Source: Caldilineaceae bacterium (GTDB lineage Bacteria > Chloroflexota > Anaerolineae > Caldilineales > Caldilineaceae). From it: DNA of 64,000 bases. The notes beneath the pieces were generated by a model. That model made no database searches. It had not been told where the DNA came from and saw only the letters and a list, made by a program, of their open reading frames with translations. The translations under genes and the position numbers were made by a program. The stretch covers positions 186,001-250,000 of the forward strand of contig JADLDO010000041.1 of NCBI GenBank assembly GCA_020846635.1. Reading direction: 5' to 3'. Below are positions 44,401-52,783 of this stretch, in pieces; the stretch's first letter is position 1, and every line of letters begins with the position of its first letter.

Positions 44401-46653
44401 ACAGAGGTCATCCAGTGATTTGTATTCGATGCGCAGCAGGCCCACTTGCTCCAGATTAGGCGAAGTGACGCGCCAGCCGCGACGCAAATCCTGATAGACG
44501 CGATAGGCAAGCACCTCGCGCAGTGCCCGTTCCGTCTCCTGACGCGCGGCAAAGAGCAGTTCAGGCTCCACAGCATAGAGTTCAAAGGGTAGATTGATCG
44601 CGGCAAAGACCTTGAGGGGCAGCGATTCGTCGGTCAGACCTTCATCCCCTGCATTGAGAACCGCTTGGTAAATGGCCGAGCGCAGCAGGCTTACCTCGAC
44701 AAAGTCATTAAAGTGACCGGCTTGCAGCGAGGCATCCTGGCGATTGTCCGTGAAACTAAGCAGTTTGCGCGCTTTGCGTTCGAGTGTTTCATCCCGACGA
44801 AGCGCACGCAGCGCGGCCAGGCTTAACACCGTGGTGGCTGTACTGCGCCCTTCGGATGAGAGCGAGGCCAATTTTCCATAGTCCGAGCGTTGGCGCGGGT
44901 CATAGGAAACACCACAGTTAAGACAGAAGGCAAAGGGTGTCTTGATAAAATGGAAGAGATCACCCCCTGGATCAATCTTGCCAAGTGGGTTGATCTGTTG
45001 TGGCTGAGGCAACGCCTTTTGGCGGTCGCGGCGCAGGGTAGGGAGCGCGCGGTCGGCAACCCACCAATCTTCCGGGAGCCGGTCCACCATCTGGTCGAGC
45101 TGTTCCGGCCAGGGATTGTCAGGGTTGCGATAGAGGAAGCCTGTCTCCTCGCCTTCAGCGCCCGCCTGGTCACTGAACTCGCGCGCAATATAGGCACTTG
45201 CTCCGGACTGGGCCTCTTTCACGCGCTGCACGATATAGTATTCCTGCCCGCACTCGCGGCAAAAGGCAAGAGGAAGCAGCCGCTGTGTACGGTTATTGGG
45301 CATAAACTGTTGGGCGTGCGTGGTAATATAACGGGTGCTGGGTTCGCCTAAGGTCGCATAGACGGTATCCCCGCGACTGATGAACTGGTGGAGACGGAAG
45401 GCAAAGACGGGGAAGCCCGTTTCGGGATGCACGACTTGATAGCCTGCCAGCAAGCCTGCTTGCAGTGCAGCCGCACAATGCTCCGGGGCCACACCCGTGA
45501 GTGCGGTCAGCCTGGCAGCCGCGCCCTCTTCGCCGCCAATGCCGGTGGGTTGGGCGCGGCGCAAGCGACCGCTTTCGAGCTCTGCGGCTAGCCCAAAAGT
45601 AGACTCAATCCAACTGGATAAAGGATCGTTGATAAATGCATCATAGTCACTGGGTGGCTCGATGGCTGGGCCGGTGAGCCGTGTGCATAGCTCATGGCGA
45701 AAATGTGGGTCATTTTCATCGCGTTCTCTGGTCGCGCGCCGCAATGTCTCCCCAATTACACGCTCCGGCTTGACGCTGACACCAAAAAAGCGGCTTGCGA
45801 CGCCAGCAATTTGCTGCTTCTGTTCTGCCAAACTACCGGCCCCCGCCAGGGTTGCGGATGTACCCACACACTGTAGCTGCGAGTTCTCACAGAGATCGCG
45901 CAGGCGGCGCACAAGCATCGCCACATCTGCGCCTTGCCGCCCGCGGTAGGTGTGCAACTCATCCAAGACCAAGAACTGAAGCTGACCGCGTACGGAATTT
46001 ACGATATGTTGCTCGTCAGTTCGTGTCAGCATAAGCTCAAGCATGACATAGTTGGTGAGCAGAATATCGGGAGGATTCGCCAGGATTTCTTTGCGCTCAG
46101 CCTCTTTCTCCTGCCCGGTATAGCGCGCAAAGGTAACAGCTTCTTTGCCCGGTGGATAGCCGCGACGCAGGAACTTTTCCAACTCCTGATACTGGCTGTT
46201 GGCAAGCGCGTTCATGGGGTAGACGACGATGGCACGAATCCCCTTGCCACTGCCATGCTGGAGCACATAGTTGACGATAGGCACGATGTAGGCGAGGCTC
46301 TTGCCCGACCCGGTTCCTGTCGTCAGCACATAGCTTTCTCTGGAAGATGCTGCCTCGACCGCGTCCGTCTGGTGGCGGTGGAGGCGCAGGGGCCGTTCCG
46401 GCTTATCATCCTCCTTAAGCCGAAAGATGCGACGACATTCCTCATGGAGGGTTCCCGCTTTGACGAGATCATCGATCCACGCCCCTGGCTCAAAGTTCGG
46501 ATTTAGCTGCAGAAGCGGTTCTGGCCAAAGTAGACCGCGCTCTAGCTCATCCTGGACCTTCTGCCGGATGCGCCCGTCTTGGATATGAATAAAGCTGCGA
46601 ATGTATTGGGCATAATCTGTAATCAAACGATCGCGGAGGTCGAATACGTTCAT
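41449..46653 (-). CDS. Fused DEAH helicase, DUF1998/MZB zinc domain and nuclease-like C-terminus (DrmA-DrmB-like)
   Basis: A 1734-residue protein. Helicase lobe 1 has TTGTGSGKS (111-119), DELH (231-234) and GTSATL (264-269); lobe 2 has SPTMELGVDIAQLN and YAQRSGRAGRSG near residues 990-1030. Putative zinc pairs are CREC (465-468), CLNC (577-580), and CPRC plus CEQC near 1317. A DUF1998/MrfA-type MZB domain follows, with ESAEGGAGVLRQL and the Cys cluster ending CYDCLMSYSNQPDH near 1579. The last 110 residues read like a DUF559/Vsr-type PD-(D/E)xK fold: ERQWLDFID, then RVDFYYRDQNAVIFIDGSYH. DISARM splits helicase (DrmA) and DUF1998 (DrmB) into two proteins; here they appear joined. First gene of the operon; no Shine-Dalgarno is visible before the ATG. 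Confidence 0.88.
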   Translation of the reverse strand: MNVFDLRDRLITDYAQYIRSFIHIQDGRIRQKVQDELERGLLWPEPLLQLNPNFEPGAWIDDLVKAGTLHEECRRIFRLKEDDKPERPLRLHRHQTDAVEAASSRESYVLTTGTGSGKSLAYIVPIVNYVLQHGSGKGIRAIVVYPMNALANSQYQELEKFLRRGYPPGKEAVTFARYTGQEKEAERKEILANPPDILLTNYVMLELMLTRTDEQHIVNSVRGQLQFLVLDELHTYRGRQGADVAMLVRRLRDLCENSQLQCVGTSATLAGAGSLAEQKQQIAGVASRFFGVSVKPERVIGETLRRATRERDENDPHFRHELCTRLTGPAIEPPSDYDAFINDPLSSWIESTFGLAAELESGRLRRAQPTGIGGEEGAAARLTALTGVAPEHCAAALQAGLLAGYQVVHPETGFPVFAFRLHQFISRGDTVYATLGEPSTRYITTHAQQFMPNNRTQRLLPLAFCRECGQEYYIVQRVKEAQSGASAYIAREFSDQAGAEGEETGFLYRNPDNPWPEQLDQMVDRLPEDWWVADRALPTLRRDRQKALPQPQQINPLGKIDPGGDLFHFIKTPFAFCLNCGVSYDPRQRSDYGKLASLSSEGRSTATTVLSLAALRALRRDETLERKARKLLSFTDNRQDASLQAGHFNDFVEVSLLRSAIYQAVLNAGDEGLTDESLPLKVFAAINLPFELYAVEPELLFAARQETERALREVLAYRVYQDLRRGWRVTSPNLEQVGLLRIEYKSLDDLCAYEDPWKKLHPALADALPETRAKVAKTLLDYLRRELAIKVDYLRSDYQETIQQRSSQRLKEPWALDEQEVLAFAKIAFPRSRTPHEVRENLHISARGGFGSYLRRPATLPHYRDKLSLEEAQMVIRDLFEALRLAGLVERVTEEKKGGDAKEVPGYQVPASSLVWKAGDTSEPFHDPIRVPQPSRLGHRVNPFFAEYYRSIAATLQGYEAREHTAQVPSERRQEREERFRNADLPVLYCSPTMELGVDIAQLNAVNLRNVPPTPANYAQRSGRAGRSGQPALVFTYCTTGSPHDQYFFRRPQQMVSGVVAPPRLELANEDLLRAHAYAVWLTESKMYLGTSLKDLLDLTGENPSLAILPEKRIHLDSESTRRQAAARLERIFHTIEGDLAAASWYTPDWVQRQLDHVADNFDRACERWRNLYRSAMHQREVHNRIIGDASRSPQDKDQAARLRREAEDQMRLLTENKNLVQSDFYSYRYFASESFLPGYNFPRLPLSAYIPGRKRAGDDEYLNRPRFLAISEFGPRSIIYHEGSRYIVNRVILPVDEGADRGPATGQAKLCPRCGYLHPIIEGESNPDRCEQCNAYLDGALQPLMRMQNVTTKRRDRINSDEEERTRMGYELRTGVRFGLKDHVAQVQAGQVVNAQGEPLFQLTYGHAATLWRINMGWRRRKDPNLKGFVLDIERGYWERNEAAGEDDPDDPKSNSKIRVIPYVDDRRNCLLIEPAIALSYEQMASLQPALKNAIQVRYQLEDNELAVEPLPNVDERWQILLYESAEGGAGVLRQLIEDPNALTSVARQALTICHFDPDTGEDQRRGLNSREDCEAACYDCLMSYSNQPDHRFLDRMLLRDLLLQLAGSRVEASPSALPRAEHLRRLKAECDSDLERQWLDFIDRYNLRLPDEAQKSFATAGSRVDFYYRDQNAVIFIDGSYHDSPEARAKDQQTDDKLIWELSLEVVRFHHSADWRAICAAHAHIFGNLPLE

Positions 46654-46885
46654 AGTTAAGGGGATCTAGGTGGCGTAATTTTTTGGGTTATGGGATGCGG
46701 GTGTATTGGGCAGGCACAATGGCTATCGCCACCCATAGCGACAGAGTGGGTGGTGACAGTGCTGGGGACGAAATATAGTCATACTGCATAGCAACTGGCA
46801 TTGTACAGCAGTTGTTCAGGTGGGGCAATACGACAAATGACGTTCGGGCTTCTGTTATTGGTGAAACACCCTCTTGCCACTGTGC

Positions 46886-46891
46886 TATAAT
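46886..46891 (+). promoter_or_regulatory. Extended -10 promoter upstream of the SH3/ligand-binding protein
   Basis: TGCTATAAT is a full extended -10 element (TATAAT at 46886-46891), with a weak -35 GAAACA 17 bases upstream. The next plus-strand gene starts at 47043. The interval 46654-47042 has no other supported feature. Confidence 0.55.
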
Positions 46892-47042
46892 GGGGACATT
46901 CTCACAACGCAAGCCTGGCGCAACTCCTTCCCCTTTCTGCACCTAAAGAACAGAAGATCATTACCCATCGCAAGCTTGAGGTACGAAACGTGTTCGCAAC
47001 CTGCTCTCGGTTCGGCTCTTGTTCTGTTCTCTGGAGAAGACC

Positions 47043-49193
47043 ATGTCTAAAATACGCCTGCTCACTCTTGCATTCCTGTTCGCTATAGCGCTTTTAGCGG
47101 TCTTGGGTCTGGCAGCGAATCCAGTGGCGCAACCCCAACAAGCTTCGGCTTTAGCCGGACGAGTGGCGGCACTAGAAACCGCGGTCGTCGAGCAAACGTC
47201 GCTTACGCAGGCATTGGCAACGCGCGTGTCACGGCTGGAAACAGAAGTGGGTCTTGCAGCTCATGAAGCGACAACAGCGACGGCTGTTTCAACCGCGGTT
47301 CCAGCTACGGTTTCGACTGCTGTTTCGACTACGGATTGGGTGACGGTCACGTCAGAGACGAAAAGGTACACCTATCAGCGCGCACCCGATTGGGTTGTAA
47401 TGGCCGACACGGTCGAGACTCTGGCTATCAACCTGCAAATGGGCCAATTTCTCTATTTTTCGATAGACAATTCGCTTGAGTACCTTGTTGAGTTACAAGG
47501 GGACGAAGCGGCTTTGCAAGCATTTGCAGAGGAATTTACGCCGCCAAACGCAGAGGCGATAGACGCGCAGCGGACAGAATCGAAGCAATTCAAGGGTGCG
47601 CCCGCCGTTCTTTGGGAAATGACATATCGCAGCGATGCAGGCGACACGATACGACAACTCCTTGCCTACTATCAGTGTGAGGAGGATAGCGCCTGTCTGA
47701 TTGTGTTAGTAGAATTTGAAAGTGACCCTGACACTTCCCCAGAAGGTTGGGCGTTGCTGGAGACAATTGCGAATGGGATCACCTTCCTGGCTGGCCCTGT
47801 GGTTCACACCTCAACTTTTCTACGCGACTGTCCATCATCCGACTGTAAATCTACGTCCATGATACAAAAAGGCCAGGGCATCGAGATTATTGCCCAAAGC
47901 AGCGACGGCAAGTGGTATCAGCTTGATTCGGGAGAATGGCTATCCGCCAATGTCGTCAGGGATGCACCGGGGGACTTGCCCGTTGATGAATCCACGTCTG
48001 ATGTTTCCGCGCCTGATACTGCGCCTGTTACGACTGCCCCGATTACTTCATCGACTTCCACGCCCATCACGGATGTTGAGCCATCACCCATTGTCGTGAA
48101 AGTCGCGACCCAAAGCCCATTAACAGGCCCACAATCTCTCTTGGGGACAGCGATTCGGAATGGAGCGGAGTTAGCGATTGAACAGTTGGCAGGCGACCTG
48201 ACGAGGATGGGCGCGACCGTAGAACTGGTGCCTTTTGACGACCAGTCAAATCGCGACATTGGTGTCGCCAACGCCAAGCAACTTGTGGCCGATCCGGCAA
48301 TTCTGTGTATGGTGGGGCACCTGAATAGCGCCGTGCTGCTTCCCTCCATGGAAACGTACCACGATGCGGGGCTGGCAGTCGTTTCGCCCGCCAACACCTT
48401 TCCCGAAGTAACAGATACCGGCTATCCGGAGATCAATCGTATCATTGGTCGCGATGATGTGCAGGGAGCCGCAGCGCAACGCTTTGCGTCGGAGTATCTT
48501 GGTGCAAAAAGCGTCTACATTCTCTATGAGAACTACGACTATGGTCAGAGAATTGCGGAATTCTTTCGCCAAGCTGCCGAGGGGAACAACATGGAGGTGC
48601 TAGGATCTGTCCAGACCAACGAGTATGAGAATTTTAGCGCGCTCATTGAGCCGATCCTGGCTGCCCAGCCGGATCTGGTCTACTTTGGCGGCATCTATGA
48701 TCAGGCCGGTACTTTCTTTGGGCAAGCCCGCGCCGCGGGTGTTACGGCAGCCTTTATGGGGCCAGATGGCATGGATAGCTCGGATACGGCAGCGCGAGGA
48801 GGCGAGGGCATTGTTGGCCTCTCGTATACCACCATGGCTGCACCAGTCGATGCCTATCCCGATAGCGAAGAATTCGCACAGGATTATGCGGATCGCTTCG
48901 GTGAAGAAGCCCAGCCCTTTGCGGCAGAAGGATATGATGCCACCGGTGTCTGCCTAGAGGGTGTGGCCCGAACCCTGGAAGCAAATGGGGGCGTTCTGCC
49001 CACGCGTGCCCAGGTTGCGGAGGCTGTGCGTCACACAACAGATTATCCGGGAATTACCGGCACAATCAGCTTTAACGCCAAGGGAGATAGAGTAAGTGCA
49101 GCCTATTTTGTCCTAGAGGTGCAGTCAAGTGACCCCGATCTGTGGAATCAGAATGAGATCGTGGAAACATTATGGATAGACAACTCTGACTAA
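47043..49193 (+). CDS. Exported protein: coiled coil, SH3-like domain and branched-chain amino acid-type binding domain
   Basis: A 716-residue exported protein. Residues 1 to about 28 form a hydrophobic signal or anchor sequence; a short heptad-like segment follows (VAALETAVVEQTSL...RVSRLETEV), then a Thr/Val/Ala-rich linker. A globular region of about 140 residues is unassigned. Around residues 245-300 the reading FLRDCPSSDCKSTSMIQKGQ...WYQLDSGEWLSANVV is an SH3b-like domain with a possible disulfide. From about 345 to the end it is a type I periplasmic-binding domain (LivJ/Peripla_BP_6) starting VVKVATQSPLTGPQSLLG. The ATG at 47043 has GGAGAAGACC before it. The usual ABC permease genes are absent, so it may be a surface sensor. 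Confidence 0.8.
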   Translation: MSKIRLLTLAFLFAIALLAVLGLAANPVAQPQQASALAGRVAALETAVVEQTSLTQALATRVSRLETEVGLAAHEATTATAVSTAVPATVSTAVSTTDWVTVTSETKRYTYQRAPDWVVMADTVETLAINLQMGQFLYFSIDNSLEYLVELQGDEAALQAFAEEFTPPNAEAIDAQRTESKQFKGAPAVLWEMTYRSDAGDTIRQLLAYYQCEEDSACLIVLVEFESDPDTSPEGWALLETIANGITFLAGPVVHTSTFLRDCPSSDCKSTSMIQKGQGIEIIAQSSDGKWYQLDSGEWLSANVVRDAPGDLPVDESTSDVSAPDTAPVTTAPITSSTSTPITDVEPSPIVVKVATQSPLTGPQSLLGTAIRNGAELAIEQLAGDLTRMGATVELVPFDDQSNRDIGVANAKQLVADPAILCMVGHLNSAVLLPSMETYHDAGLAVVSPANTFPEVTDTGYPEINRIIGRDDVQGAAAQRFASEYLGAKSVYILYENYDYGQRIAEFFRQAAEGNNMEVLGSVQTNEYENFSALIEPILAAQPDLVYFGGIYDQAGTFFGQARAAGVTAAFMGPDGMDSSDTAARGGEGIVGLSYTTMAAPVDAYPDSEEFAQDYADRFGEEAQPFAAEGYDATGVCLEGVARTLEANGGVLPTRAQVAEAVRHTTDYPGITGTISFNAKGDRVSAAYFVLEVQSSDPDLWNQNEIVETLWIDNSD

Positions 49194-49201
49194 ATAATCG
49201 C

Positions 49202-50413
49202 ATGCCCAACGGTATGCCTTTTGGAGTTTTAGTAGTGACACGCGTATTGCCTCGATTCATTGCCGGCCTCATCTTGCTGGCGATACTGCTTCCCGCCACG
49301 GCTGTCGCCGCGACCCTCGCGCCTGTCTCGCGCGTGCTCGCGGCGACGATCACGCATGTGGTCGCGCCAGGCGATACGCTCTATTCCATTGCCAGTCGTT
49401 ATGATACGACCGTGGACGCGCTGCGGGCGACGAATGGGTTGACCAGCGACGTGATTCGGGTGGGCCAAACCCTACAGATCAGTTCCGTCTCGACGCCATC
49501 TCCCACGGACACCTTCTATACAGTCGTGCGCGGGGATACCCTCTATGCGATTGCTCGGCGCAACGGGACAACCGTTGAAGCCATTATCCAGGCGAATGGC
49601 CTCACGAACTCCTACATCTATGTGGGCCAACGTTTGCGTATTGCGTCATCCCCTGTGCCGCCAGCCGGGAACATCCTCTACACCGTTGTGCGCGGGGATA
49701 CGCTCTACTCCATTGCCCGGCGCTATGGCACGACCGTCGAAGCCATCATCCAGGCAAATGGCCTCACGGACTCAATTATCTATGTGGGGCAACGGCTGTC
49801 TATCACACAGGGCACAATCCAGCCGACAGCCATCCCTAACACAACACCCTCCCCCACGCGCACGCCAGTCGTAACGACACTCACCCCCACCCCTACAGGA
49901 ACCCGGCAACCCACGCAAACGCCGACGCCATCACCGACAGGCACGTCGGGGACAGGCTTTGGGGACGGCACATATATTGTCGGGACCGATCTACAGGCGG
50001 GAACCTACCGTTCGAGTGGAAGCGGCGTCTGCTATTGGGCGAGGCTGAGGGGGTTCGGTGGCGAATTAACTGACATTATTGCACTCGGCATTTATGGCCC
50101 AGACATTGTCACAATCAGCGCCAGCGACAGAGGCTTTGTCACCAATGGCTGTGGGCGATGGCTTCCTATTGCAGCCACCGCCCCCGCCTCGCCCGCCACC
50201 CAATTTGGGGATGGAACTTATGCCGTAGGCCAGCACATTGCGCCGGGGACCTATCAGGCCAACGGGGACGGCACCTGCTATTGGGCGCGCCTCTCAAATT
50301 TCAGCCATGAACTCAGCGGAACCATCACCAGCGGCATCAGTCCGACCGTGATCACGATTGCCCCAGGCGATGCCGGGTTTACGACCTTTGGCTGTGGTAC
50401 GTGGAGCCACTGA
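49202..50413 (+). CDS. Secreted protein with three LysM domains and two C-terminal Cys/Trp repeats
   Basis: A 403-residue exported protein. After a signal sequence (VLPRFIAGLILLAILLPATAV) come three LysM domains (each starting with the pattern VxxGDTLYxIAxR) within residues 50-205, then a Thr/Pro-rich spacer to about 252. Two copies of a ~70-residue module follow: GDGTYIVGTDLQAGTYRSSG...CYWARL...GFVTNGCGRW and GDGTYAVGQHIAPGTYQANG...CYWARL...GFTTFGCGTW. Each has two Cys, probably a disulfide. LysM would hold it to peptidoglycan. It starts nine bases after the preceding gene, so both are likely expressed together. Confidence 0.88.
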   Translation: MPNGMPFGVLVVTRVLPRFIAGLILLAILLPATAVAATLAPVSRVLAATITHVVAPGDTLYSIASRYDTTVDALRATNGLTSDVIRVGQTLQISSVSTPSPTDTFYTVVRGDTLYAIARRNGTTVEAIIQANGLTNSYIYVGQRLRIASSPVPPAGNILYTVVRGDTLYSIARRYGTTVEAIIQANGLTDSIIYVGQRLSITQGTIQPTAIPNTTPSPTRTPVVTTLTPTPTGTRQPTQTPTPSPTGTSGTGFGDGTYIVGTDLQAGTYRSSGSGVCYWARLRGFGGELTDIIALGIYGPDIVTISASDRGFVTNGCGRWLPIAATAPASPATQFGDGTYAVGQHIAPGTYQANGDGTCYWARLSNFSHELSGTITSGISPTVITIAPGDAGFTTFGCGTWSH

Positions 50414-50418
50414 GAGGG

Positions 50419-52536
50419 TTATTCCACCCGCACCGCTTCCGTTGCCATGCGCCCTTCTTCGACCACCAGCGCAATGCCCCCGCCTGTCAGCGGTCGCTCA
50501 TTGTCCATCACGCGTACCACCTCGCGGCCATCCACAAAGCCCACAATCATCTGCCCCTGCACAGTCAGACGCAGATCGTAATCGCCGCCAAAGTGCCAGT
50601 CTAGCGGCGCTTCGGCAAGCACCTGGTCGCCATCCAGCGCCTTGACCAGCCGCACCATGCCGTCAGCACAGAGCAGCAGCGCATAGAAGCGGCGCATCCC
50701 TTGTACGCGCGCGGCGATACCGCCGCTCTTGACCAGGTGGGGGCGCACCGTCGCTTGCACCGTATAGTCGCACCATGCTCGCGTACCCGTCATCAGCAGC
50801 CCGCGGCCCTCGTTCTGCGCCAGGCGAAAGGACTCGGGCCAACGGTGTTCATACTGGTCAATGCCGTTGACCCAGGCATGACGCCACATCTCGCCCGCGG
50901 CTGCGGGACGTTGAAATGTCACCTGCGGCGTACCCTCCCAGGTCAGATAGTCCAGATAGAGCGTGCCGTTGGCGTGGGTATCGCTGCGCGCCTCGATGCC
51001 CACAGAGGCGATGGGAAGGCCGCCCGAATCAGGCACAGTCCACTCGAAAAGCTCGCGGCTGCCAGGTGTTAAGTCAGCCTCCGGCCCGCGCACCAGCGTC
51101 AGCGCATCATTCTCCCCATAGACCTGGAGATAGAGGTTGGCGCGCACAGGCAGTACATTCGTTCCATCCGCCGTCACCGCCGCGCGTACCCGCTGCCCTG
51201 GGTAGAGCAGAGGCGAAGCCAACAGAGCATAGCCGCGTTGGGAGAAGTAGCGCGCCACCTCCACCGAAGGAGTAAAGAGAGGCGTCGCAGCCCGCGCCGC
51301 CCGCCCAGGAGCCAACGCTCGATAGTGAATCGCCAAGCTGCGCGCACCCTGCTCGCTGTGTCCCATCACATTTTCCAGCGTGACCACCCCGCGTACCTCG
51401 CTGCTCTCCTCCGGCTGAAAGCCCTGCACCGCACCCGGCAGCTCGAAGTGAAAGCGCGCCCCTTCTTTGGGCGTTAGCGGCGCTTCACCGGCGAGTACGC
51501 GCCCAATATTCACAACCTCAAACGTTTCTTGAACCGCGTCGGTGATGGCGCGCCCGCCATCGGCAGTGGGCAGATACATGCGGTCAGCCACCGGCCCGCG
51601 CCAATCCGGCCCCGACAGGTCAAGCCCTGCCAGCCCATTGCGGATGCCGAGCAAACAGCCCAGGTTGCCCGAATTGCAGTCAGTATCCCAGCCGCAAGTG
51701 TTGACAATCATCAGCGACCGTTGGAAGTCGCCGCCACCGTGGAGCAGCGCGTGGATGATCAGGGCATGGTTGGGAACCATGTGGCAGTTGCCGCCATACT
51801 TGTCATAGCCATAGCGGGCGGCGATCTGCTCGCGTGTCTTGCGCCAATCCGGCTCGTTTGCATGCCAGCCGCGAATGTCCCCGATCATGCGGTAGATCAC
51901 CGAGTCATGGGGGATGAACTGCACCGCGCTGTCGAGCAGCTTGTCAATGTCCGATTCGACAAAGGCCAAAGACTCCAGCGCCGCCAGCACCTGCGCGCCA
52001 TAGATCGCCTCACCGTCATGGCTCACGCTGCCCGCACGCCGCGCCAAGTCAACAGCCAACGCCGGGTCGCCGGGCGCAACCATCGCCCAACCATCAATAA
52101 AGATCTGCGCGCCGATCTGCTCGGCAACCACCTTGCCGTTGAGCGCAATCGAACCGCTTTGCGGCGCGGGGATGCCCTGCTTGAGGCGCATATAGGCAGT
52201 GTGTTCGGTGGAATTTCCCAGCCCGCCCCACCAGAGGATTGTGCGCCGCTCGATCAGATAGTTAAGCCAGCTTTGCCCAATCTGTGCAGGAGTCAGGTCG
52301 AGTGAATTGCCATAGTCGGGCACGGCGCGCAAAAAGGTAAAAGTACCAGAGATGTCGTCATCGGTCACAATCAAGGGCACGCCCAATTTTTCGTGGACGT
52401 AATAGTGAACCTCGCCCAACTCCCGCTGAATACGCTCATGGCTCCACCCCTCAAAGGGCCTACCCAAATAGACGCCGATGATCTTGCCAAGCACCCCGGC
52501 ATAGACCCGTTCCACATAATCCTGGGGCAGCGACAT
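50419..52536 (-). CDS. ADP-ribosylglycohydrolase family protein with a C-terminal concanavalin-like domain
   Basis: A 705-residue protein. Residues 1 to about 340 are an ADP-ribosylglycohydrolase (ARH/DraG) fold: GVLGKIIGVYLGRPFEG and TDDDISGTFTFL at the N-terminus supply the first metal acids, and NTCGWDTDCNSGNLGCLLG the second Asp pair that binds the binuclear Mg centre. The C-terminal third (about 520-705) resembles a LamG/DUF1080-type beta-sandwich (WCDYTVQATVRP...GIAARVQGMRRFYALLL). This layout is seen in secreted or sugar-processing homologues, so the substrate need not be ADP-ribose. Start is ATG at 52536 with AAAGGA nine bases upstream; the open frame continues further but into repeat DNA. 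Confidence 0.85.
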   Translation of the reverse strand: MSLPQDYVERVYAGVLGKIIGVYLGRPFEGWSHERIQRELGEVHYYVHEKLGVPLIVTDDDISGTFTFLRAVPDYGNSLDLTPAQIGQSWLNYLIERRTILWWGGLGNSTEHTAYMRLKQGIPAPQSGSIALNGKVVAEQIGAQIFIDGWAMVAPGDPALAVDLARRAGSVSHDGEAIYGAQVLAALESLAFVESDIDKLLDSAVQFIPHDSVIYRMIGDIRGWHANEPDWRKTREQIAARYGYDKYGGNCHMVPNHALIIHALLHGGGDFQRSLMIVNTCGWDTDCNSGNLGCLLGIRNGLAGLDLSGPDWRGPVADRMYLPTADGGRAITDAVQETFEVVNIGRVLAGEAPLTPKEGARFHFELPGAVQGFQPEESSEVRGVVTLENVMGHSEQGARSLAIHYRALAPGRAARAATPLFTPSVEVARYFSQRGYALLASPLLYPGQRVRAAVTADGTNVLPVRANLYLQVYGENDALTLVRGPEADLTPGSRELFEWTVPDSGGLPIASVGIEARSDTHANGTLYLDYLTWEGTPQVTFQRPAAAGEMWRHAWVNGIDQYEHRWPESFRLAQNEGRGLLMTGTRAWCDYTVQATVRPHLVKSGGIAARVQGMRRFYALLLCADGMVRLVKALDGDQVLAEAPLDWHFGGDYDLRLTVQGQMIVGFVDGREVVRVMDNERPLTGGGIALVVEEGRMATEAVRVE

Positions 52537-52564
52537 ACGCTGATTCCTTTCAAAAGGATGAGGG

Positions 52565-52783
52565 ATGAAGGAGGAGGGATGAAGGGCAGGGACCCCACCC
52601 CAGCCCCCCAGTTTGGGGAGGGAGCGGATCGCCGCGGTCAACGGATCGCGTCTCGACAAACTGGACAGAGCCGGATTGCCGTCTACGAGATCACTGTTCC
52701 CTCCCCAACCTGGGGAGGGTTAGGGAGGGGTTTCCGGCGCGGGAAGGGTTCTGCTTCTGCCAATTCATCCCTCCTCCCTTCAT
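52565..52783. repeat. Nested inverted-repeat element between two minus-strand genes
   Basis: Outer arms ATGAAGGAGGAGGGATGAA (52565-52583) and its near-complement at 52764-52783 enclose inner arms CCCAGTTTGGGGAGGGA (52607-52623) and TCCCTCCCCAACCTGGG (52698-52714). It is about 219 bp, non-coding, and its right end overlaps the stop codon of the L,D-transpeptidase gene. The purine/pyrimidine arms and nested symmetry suggest a MITE- or REP-like element. Confidence 0.6.

Noticed and set aside
34450..46653. A drmC-like phospholipase D gene within or beside the operon
   Set aside because: No HxK-x4-D type protein could be found on either flank; neighbours are a tRNA and an exported binding protein.
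46688..46942. 84-codon minus-strand frame upstream of the helicase gene
   Set aside because: Overlaps the promoter of the plus-strand gene, no recognisable features, no ribosome-binding site.
46654..47042. A direct repeat of the tRNA-Asn 3' end as right attachment site of an island
   Set aside because: No copy of GGTTCGAGTCC or the acceptor end is present in this interval.
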